From contig NHZP01000003.1 in the NCBI GenBank assembly GCA_003313425.1, positions 620,001-684,000 on the forward strand: a DNA stretch of 64,000 nucleotides, read 5' to 3'. The notes beneath the pieces were generated by a model. It searched no databases. It was not told the DNA's origin and saw nothing but the letters and a program-made list of their open reading frames with translations. Shown piece after piece: positions 57,642-64,000 of the stretch. Source of the stretch: Pseudopyrenochaeta lycopersici (Eukaryota > Ascomycota > Dothideomycetes > Pleosporales > Pseudopyrenochaetaceae). Every line of letters starts with the position of its first letter. Positions within the stretch are counted from its first letter, which is position 1. The translations under genes were made by a program, and so were the position numbers.

Positions 57642-58540
57642 CAAGCGATGGAGCGAAGAGGGACATTGGCGTTCTGGGTATTTACAATAATGAAGGGGGG
57701 ACGACTTGGAAAGCTAATGGGGCTGGGTATATTCGGCGCTGGAATGTTCATGATAGGTAGCGGGAGCAGCATGTTCGCAGGATCCTATTGTTATAGGAAA
57801 TGCGGAGAATTTGCGTGGTTTCTAAGGATTATGATAGTGCTTGGGCGTCTTGGCAGTTGCAGAGTATGTCACTGGGGGTGTCGGTGATTGGACTAGGGCG
57901 TGGAGCAGGAGCAGTGGCTCTGCTGCGCCCCTCGGCTAGCGAATCAATAGAAACAGAGGCAGATGAAGGGGGAAGACGTTGGATTAGAGCTGCCACACAG
58001 TCGAGGCTTGACTTATTTTTATCCGCAGCTCCGCACAAGACGGGGAGCAGCGCTGTGACTGGCTGTGGGCACGGTGATCGCCAACGGTAGGCTTGTCTCT
58101 TCGAGAAGCCTTCCGGAAAGGGGGGGGGGACGGGCACTCATGCGCGGCAGGGCCTGTTCTTTGTGCCTGCGAAGCGACAACGACGAGACGGTCGGTGTTG
58201 GCCATGACTGCTATCGCGTGCGACATCTCACCCACGGCCCATTGCATTCTGCCATCGCAGGGCGCCCCGCCTGCCTCCCGCCGCGCTGAAGCTTGGCTCG
58301 GCTGCACATGATCGGATCCGTGGTCGCACCGGTTCAGCAACGACAGGTGCTGCAGACGGAGACTGCCTTTGCGCGCTGCGGTGTTGTGCCTCGCCTGGGG
58401 TCGCCAGCCATCGCCCGACCCGCCTCGCCCGCCGCACATCGACCATCGCCATACGCTCGACCGGCTCTCGCAGTCGCTGCGCGCATGCGCCGTCCCCCAC
58501 ACCGACGGCCCCCTCGACCCCGGCCTGCCCGCACCGAGCC
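57642..58540. promoter_or_regulatory. Promoter and leader of ron1
   Basis: 899 bp, GC-rich in the second half, which probably is transcribed leader. Long frames on both strands here look like GC-rich artefacts. A near match to the Ndt80 site (reverse of GGCACAAAG) lies near 58157, one base off consensus. Confidence 0.4.
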
Positions 58541-59659
58541 ATGGAGGGCTTCGACACCATCACCATGTCGTACCTGCCGACCCCAATCCCGCTCCAGACG
58601 GTCGCCGGGCCCGACCAGCAGCTGGCCATGCCTATGGTGCCCATGGACCACTACGACCAGCGCTCCGCCTACGACGCGGAGACGTTCGCAGGGTGCGCCC
58701 AAGCCGCCCGCGCCTGCCCCAACATCTGCTGACCGCCGTGCACAGGAGCGAGGACGTCTTCTCGACATACCACCTGCAACAGCCCCCGCCGCAGCTGAAG
58801 CGCTTCTCCACCAACTACGACGACCCCTTCTCCGACGTCCAGAGCGGCTACGAGCAGTCCATCCACCCCCACGACCAGAATGGCGTGCCCGAAAGCCCCA
58901 GCATCGACAGCAACAACAAGCTGCTCAGCTTCTCGTTGCCGAGCGTGCCCTACACCATGCTGAGCTACGCCATGCAGCGCGTGTCCATCAACATGTCCGC
59001 CCAGCTGCACGGCATGTTCTTCCTCGCCGAGTCGCCCTGGGCCACCGCAGCCGATGTGCAGGCCCCGCCCACCGAACTGACCTGCTATAGACGCAACCTC
59101 TTCCAGATCACCGGCACCATCACCCTGCCGCGGAGCCTGCAGTTCCTCATGACGGACCAGGGCGACCAGATCCCCATCCTGGGCCAGGAGCTCACCATCG
59201 CCGCCACCGAGTCGCTCGAGGGCAACGCCGTCAAGATCATCTCGGTGCCCTGGAAGACGCCCGCCACCAGCAACGCCCCTGCCGAAGACAAGACGGAGAA
59301 GGAGCCACCCACATATCCGCTCGACCTGTCCACCGGCCAAGACATGGACTCGGACTACGTCAGCTTCCCCATCAGCTGGAAGCGACTCCAATTCCGCATA
59401 GCTACCGCAAACAATGGCCGCCGCAAGGAGCTACAGCAGCACTTTGTCGTGCGCCTCAAAGTAGTCGCAACCCTGGCCACGGGCGCCAAGGTCCCCATTT
59501 GTGAGATCCACTCAGGCCCCATCATTGTACGAGGCAGAAGCCCCAGAAACTTCCAGTCGCGGAAAGATATGCCCATCAGCGGAGGGACTGCCTCGGCACG
59601 AAAAGCACACATACCTGCCCAGCCCAGAGGAACACCAACCGGCGACACCAACCAGACCC

Positions 59660-59699
<40 letters not shown>

Positions 59700-60243
59700 C
59701 AACCACGCCCAGAATCAAACTGTCCACACCTCAAAACAAATCGACATACTACAGATGCCCTTTGACTTCAATGCAAATGACATGCCAGTCTCGCCAGACT
59801 TCCTCGACTGGAAGATCCCAGCCGAAGCCATGACAGCCATACCACCAGACCCACCTTCCTCCCAAATACCCCATGCTACCCCATATGCGCAGTCGACGCC
59901 TGAAATCTCAAGAAGTGTTCCTCCGCCCCCACGGACATCAATAGCTCCAGTAACCCTTTCCTTGACAGATGACGAGCCCAAGAAGGCACCCTCACCAAGC
60001 GAAGTACACCGGAAACGCGTTACGCCAGTGCGTCCACCTTCCTTCTCGATCGGTATGATCAACAGCCCCGATGAGAGTGCGGATCTTTTGTACGAGTATT
60101 TTCCTCTTGGGCTGGATGACTGGATGCCACCAGTGGATGCTGTCTATCGGCCACATGTTGTTCATCACACAAATCTTCCACAGGACCCCAAGGCGCTGGC
60201 GGTGAAGAATCGGTCAAAACGATATTTCTCGGATGCTTGGTGA
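58541..60243 (+). CDS. ron1: Ndt80-like transcription factor (RON1 type)
   Basis: DNA-binding regulator of the p53-like Ndt80/PhoG fold; in Trichoderma reesei RON1 activates the GlcNAc cluster in which it resides. Exons 58541..58692 and 58746..60243 give 549 residues. The Ndt80 domain occupies about 120-350: LTCYRRNLFQITGTI, PVSFPISWKRLQFRIATANNGRRKELQQHFVVRLKVVA with preceding ISVPWKTPA, and GPIIVRGRSPRNF with the Arg pair that contacts DNA in Ndt80. Downstream are a six-fold Gln-Asn dipeptide run and Pro-rich low complexity, ending in a conserved-looking DLLYEYFPLGLDDWMPPVDAVYRPH segment, a possible activation or interaction motif. The ATG at 58541 is the first in frame after the GC-rich leader. 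Confidence 0.93.
59662..59697 (+). repeat. Coding hexanucleotide repeat (CAGAAC)6
   Basis: Six perfect copies encoding Gln-Asn dipeptides inside ron1, in frame, flanked by His/Asn variants. Confidence 0.95.
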
Positions 60244-62755
60244 TGGCTGCCTCATATAATCACTCAATTACCGGCCCCTTTTCTTATCAGCGGGTTCAAC
60301 AAAGCGGCACACGACTCTAAAGATGGAACTAGACATGAGTGCTGCAACCAACAAAGTGCGCCCATTCTTCCGGCTCTCCGCTTTGCGACAGGTGCCGTGA
60401 ATGCGAAGATTGGTAGAAGAGTCCAAAGTTGCCGAAGACGAGTTGAAAATGGGTTTGCGCTGTTTGATCTAACACGCTGGATGCTGCATGGCGGAATCAG
60501 GGCGTCGAGTAGAAATGCCGTGCTCCTCTAAGAATCTCAGAGTACCGACCCACGCAAGGATTCGATAAATTCACTTTTTGGATTGTTAGCTCTCAGCCTT
60601 TACGCGGGACTTCGGATCTAAGCTTACGATGAAACGACTTCCCTTCTCATCCACTGGCGTCGAACACGGCATTGCTATATGAGGGGACACTTTCTCGGAT
60701 GTTATTATTATACCACTTTATTTGGATGTCACGTCATCTACAAGCAGCATTATATCCACTATTTTTTTTTGTTTAACTCAATTTAATGCTTTTCTCACGT
60801 CGTATTGCTCATTCCGAGTCCGGGTACGCTTTCGGAAGTTGGTCGTGGAGAGCAGACACAAGTCTAGAATTGCACGTTTGCAACACTGTTGATAATGACA
60901 TGTTGGATTCACGGCGAAACCACACTTTATTGAGACACCGGGGCTCTTACTGCAACATGTCGTATTGCAAGCCTCTCGCAAATCTTCGTACCCGATAGCG
61001 CCATCCGCCCCGACATACAGCCAGTGCGCCTGTAAAGGAATCTGCACAGTAGTGGCGGGGCTAATGCTACAGCATCGGCATGTCGGCCTGCAAGTATCAC
61101 GAAAGACAAGAAGTGAGAGCGAATGGGAAGATCTAAGTATCCTACTGCACCCACATGGCACCCATCCAGAGCCTTACCACTTATGCTAACCTTACGCCCA
61201 AAATCCGTAGTGCCAAGAGATACCTCCACTTGGTAATCTAATCGACCGCCCGAAGGATGGGTTTGCGGAGGGCGGACAGCGAATGTCGTGCCTTGCACGC
61301 GTGCATGCAGTCGTGCGGGTGTGTTGTGTTTGTTGTGGCATGTAGCAAGGCCGATGGACACCGACGATGCAACGTACTAGTAACCTCAGCCCAATCCACC
61401 ACCAGTCCACAGTCTTCAGCCACCCGAGGTCGCCGGGACGTCCGGATCCTTCGAGAGAAGACATTTTCTTGCGCGCTTCCATGCCAACATTTGCAAAATA
61501 GCGAAATGGGCTACCGGAGCTCAGTCGCTTGGAGGTGGTATCAGATTTGTTTAGGCTTGGAAAGTGGGTCGCGGGTGCAAGAAGACGGACCCACGTGGTA
61601 ATGGATACAGCTTTTTTTTTTTCACTACCAGAATGGTGCTTCATCTGGGGTGTAGATGTAACTAAGAGTACATGGTCACCCGGTGTCAAGAATGTGTTGT
61701 ATCATCGCGGTAGTACTGCATGGGCGCGACGTGACGCCTCTTTCTGAGTGACGGACAAGCTTGGTGGAGATTTTGGACTTGTTAAAGATTGTAAATTTTT
61801 CAAAACTTCACCTGCCTATTCAAGCTCCTTTGATCCGGTTTGCTTTTCCACAGAAAGGGAAGCGTGGGCATCAACGCAAGTTACATCACTACATTGATTG
61901 CAGATCTCTCAAGCCACTTTGTAGCAGTTCCCATTTTGTTGCTTGCTCGGAGTGCATCATCCTGGATATTCGCTTAGCCATGCTATTGTCCCATGATGAT
62001 TCGTCCTTGTCGTGGTTACAGTCACTTTCGACTCGATACTTTGAATCATAACCGATCCTTGTCCTTCACATCGGCGGTTATGGGCTGGCGATACTACACA
62101 CGATAGTGCTCATCTAGTCGGTTTGATGGCTGGACAATCCGGTTCGGCTGGAAGAAGCAATCTCTAATGTTGATGCTGCGGTGTTACCAGACCCCAGTCT
62201 ACATGCGAGGGTGAAGCGGCATGCTGCTTACCGCTCGTGCTTGTGTGCAATTCGTTAGTTGGTAGTACTGTGACAATCGTATGCGAGTGCAGGTGGCGAT
62301 CTTGACTTCCATATCGCATTCGTGGAACGCCTTCGTGAATCGAATGCATATCTGTTGTGTACACGTTTGTGCCTTCTTGGATTCCACATACTGCACGCCC
62401 CTTGTACTACCATTCTGTTCGGTAGTAGGGAAAAGTCTGGGTCACACACTATATGGACACAAATGGTCTGTTGCCATGACGTAGTGAGTGCGTTGATGAA
62501 TACTTGATTTTACCATGTACTTTCGGTGATGTCGCCGGATGGTGAGAGACATACCCCTTGAACGCCGGAGGGAACTAGCTGCCGTGAAGTTCCCATATGC
62601 TTTCGTGGTATCCATACCTAGCCCAAATGGTTTCTAGATGCCGAAAAATGTATGCAAAGGAAACTATCCGCAATGCAATATATACAAACGCTGACGCTGG
62701 AAAGGGTATTAAGAAAGCAAAACACGGACCGAGTCCACTGGATCTGAACCAATAA
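60244..62755. other. Gene-poor 2.5 kb between ron1 and hxk3
   Basis: Convergent intergenic region, the longest in the window. Open frames up to about 165 codons (60927..61361, 61192..61689, minus) show no family resemblance and no trace of glucosamine-6-phosphate deaminase or the GlcNAc permease. One exact gNCRCAAAW match (GACACAAAT, 62456..62464) is probably chance. No repeat ends seen. Confidence 0.45.
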
Positions 62756-64000
62756 TCACTGTTCTTCAAGACAGCACACAGCCACTGCTGCGCCAAAGAT
62801 TGCAGACTCTATAGCGATTTCCAATGAGATGGATTTTGGTCCGGCTCCCGAGGCACTCGTCAGTTCATCGAGATGTGACTGACACAATTCCCTAAAGAAT
62901 GGATACTTCTCAATGACCGAGCCATTGCAGCCAATGCTCATTGTTCCAGCAGTTGCGGGTACCAGGCCCTCAGACTCGGTTCGCAATGCCCATAACGCGT
63001 GAATACCAGTGGCGAGAAAAGCCGCTGCACGGTGAGAAACGAGTTGCGAGACCTGCCTCACGAACTGGATGTCGTTATAAGTGGGAGTCTTACTGAGAGG
63101 ATGTTTTGACTGGAAGAGGGCTGTGGCGTGCACGAGGTGCTTCGAGTTGTCCATCTCCATAGCCGCAATTGTCCCCGTGTCCAGAGTATAAGGCTCAGTC
63201 AATTGATCTGGCACCTCGCCGCTAAAGAGACCTGCTGTCTGCACAGCTTCGACTATGATTAAACGCACGATCTCGCCCATGTAGCGACCGCTGATCATGT
63301 GCTCGAAAGGCTGGAAGTCTGGTCGCACGTGCGCATCGTTGAGCTGATCATCCCACCGAGTGGTAGGAAACACATTTTTGCCGAACATGCTGCACTCGGT
63401 ATTAACGAGGACATGCGTAGCCTCGTCTAGCCATTTCTTGGGATAGCCTTTGTACTTGGTAGCTGCAAGCGATGAAACAGGCAGGTGCACGGAAATATTG
63501 AATCCGGTTCCCAGAATAACTGCGAAACGGGTCGAAGGGTCTTCGTAAGCACGAGATAATAAAGTTGCAGAGGAGTCGTTGATGATCGAGTCCATGTGGA
63601 CGGGCAGGTTCTGAAATCGTTTTAGTGGCAGGCTAGTGGTGGTCCTGTCGGTCAGAGCTTACCCGCTTTCTACATGGCGCCATAATCAGCTCGCTGAGGT
63701 CATGGCCGAGCAGGCCTTCAGTCGCGCGAAAACCTTTGCCCATGTCTAACAGATTTGCGCTACGGCTCGACGTCTGTCTAGACGGCTGTTAGCTCAAAGC
63801 TTTATTTTGAGTCCATTTTCACGTACTCAACAGGGAAGGACCATGCCAAGCCCATAGGGAAGCTTTTGATACCATTCGTCTTTTGTAGCTGAGGATCAGC
63901 AAGCGCCTGCTGGATCTTCTCAGCCATCCAGTCGAAAAATTCGGTCCCGCTCCGTTGCCGAACTTTCTCGTCGATCTTATAGCTCTTCATGGTAACGATG
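62756..64000 (-). CDS. hxk3: Hexokinase-family GlcNAc kinase, 5' part cut by the window
   Basis: Phosphorylates GlcNAc at C6 in the GlcNAc pathway (by cluster context and family). Exons complement(62756..63610, 63663..63777, 63827..>64000); the first visible exon runs off the right edge (reading ...IVTMKSYKIDEKVRQ), so the ATG at 63990 is internal, not the start. Motifs: FFDWMAEKI, MGLAWSFPVEQTSSRSANLLDMGKGFRA (spliced), NLPVHMDSIINDSSATLLSRAY with the catalytic Asp region, LGTGFNISVHLP in place of the glucose-hexokinase GTGxNAxY, NTECSMFG, FEHMISGRYMGEIVR and GCNGSVIEKYPFFRE. These changes fit the HXK3/Nag5 group rather than glucose kinase. The C-terminus is complete. Confidence 0.92.

Noticed and set aside
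58093..58311. Small upstream frames in the ron1 leader as regulatory uORFs
   Set aside because: GC-rich DNA here keeps several frames open by chance; without transcript data there is no basis to call them.
57984..58768. Long minus-strand frames upstream of ron1
   Set aside because: They lie in GC-rich sequence antisense to the ron1 leader and first exon, with no family-like text.
60927..61689. Possible deaminase or permease gene in the ron1-hxk3 gap
   Set aside because: I looked for dam1- or ngt1-like text to complete the GlcNAc cluster; the frames show neither.
62456..62464. Ndt80-type site GACACAAAT as an hxk3 control element
   Set aside because: It lies downstream of the hxk3 stop, not in its promoter, and the expected random frequency makes a single hit uninformative.

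Overview
The window is nuclear DNA of a filamentous ascomycete. Evidence: many GT-AG introns of about 40-115 nt with CTAAC/CTGAC-like branch sites, ATG starts in purine-rich contexts, compact mono- or divergently transcribed genes, and families typical of Pezizomycotina (Zn2Cys6 regulator, CFEM-type GPI protein, Ndt80-like regulator, Vnx1-type exchanger, Sec4/SrgA GTPase, NCA2). The overall look resembles Dothideomycetes/Pleosporales, but that placement is inference. Exon borders were derived by hand from splice consensus, reading-frame continuity and family alignment from memory.

Layout. 0-3 kb: riboflavin synthase and a class III CoA-transferase (SUGCT-like) diverge from a 161-bp promoter. 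3.2-5.8 kb: a complete pogo/Fot1-type DNA transposon with perfect 101-bp terminal inverted repeats and TA target duplication, inserted 82 bp upstream of a PHD-finger gene. 5.9-10 kb: the PHD gene and a kinesin-6-like gene, convergent. 10-24 kb: an accessory, catabolism-flavoured stretch: a GST fused to an AsaB/GA4-desaturase-like domain, an intracellular PA14-containing GH3 beta-glucosidase, a region of broken ORFs, a GFA-fold protein, gentisate 1,2-dioxygenase, a Zn2Cys6 regulator and an MFS transporter. A 15-bp minisatellite and a 179-bp GT microsatellite flank the transporter. 24-52 kb: mostly core genes: proteasome ATPase Rpt6, Vnx1-like cation/H+ exchanger, PA-TM-RING ubiquitin ligase, Sec4-type Rab, NCA2, CFEM/GPI cell-surface protein, a second MFS transporter, mitochondrial enoyl reductase Etr1, a Vip1-type RRM protein with a metallothionein-like Cys tail, and an S6K-type AGC kinase. 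52.2 kb: a tRNA-Thr(AGT) with a short intron.

52.6-64 kb is a recognisable N-acetylglucosamine (GlcNAc) catabolic cluster, as described for Trichoderma reesei: dac1 (GlcNAc-6-P deacetylase), nag3 (GH3 joined to a GNAT acetyltransferase), ron1 (Ndt80-like regulator) and hxk3 (hexokinase-family GlcNAc kinase, cut by the window edge). The transporter (ngt1) and deaminase (dam1) members are not in the window and could lie beyond its right end. The GH3 module of nag3 has non-standard active-site motifs.

The most unusual items are: the Vip1-type protein whose C-terminus carries seven cysteines in the order seen in Neurospora copper metallothionein; the GST-desaturase fusion; the intact transposon whose 54-nt intron carries the only in-frame stop, so that splicing decides whether transposase is made; and the nag3 GH3-GNAT enzyme with altered catalytic motifs and a 7-nt microexon.
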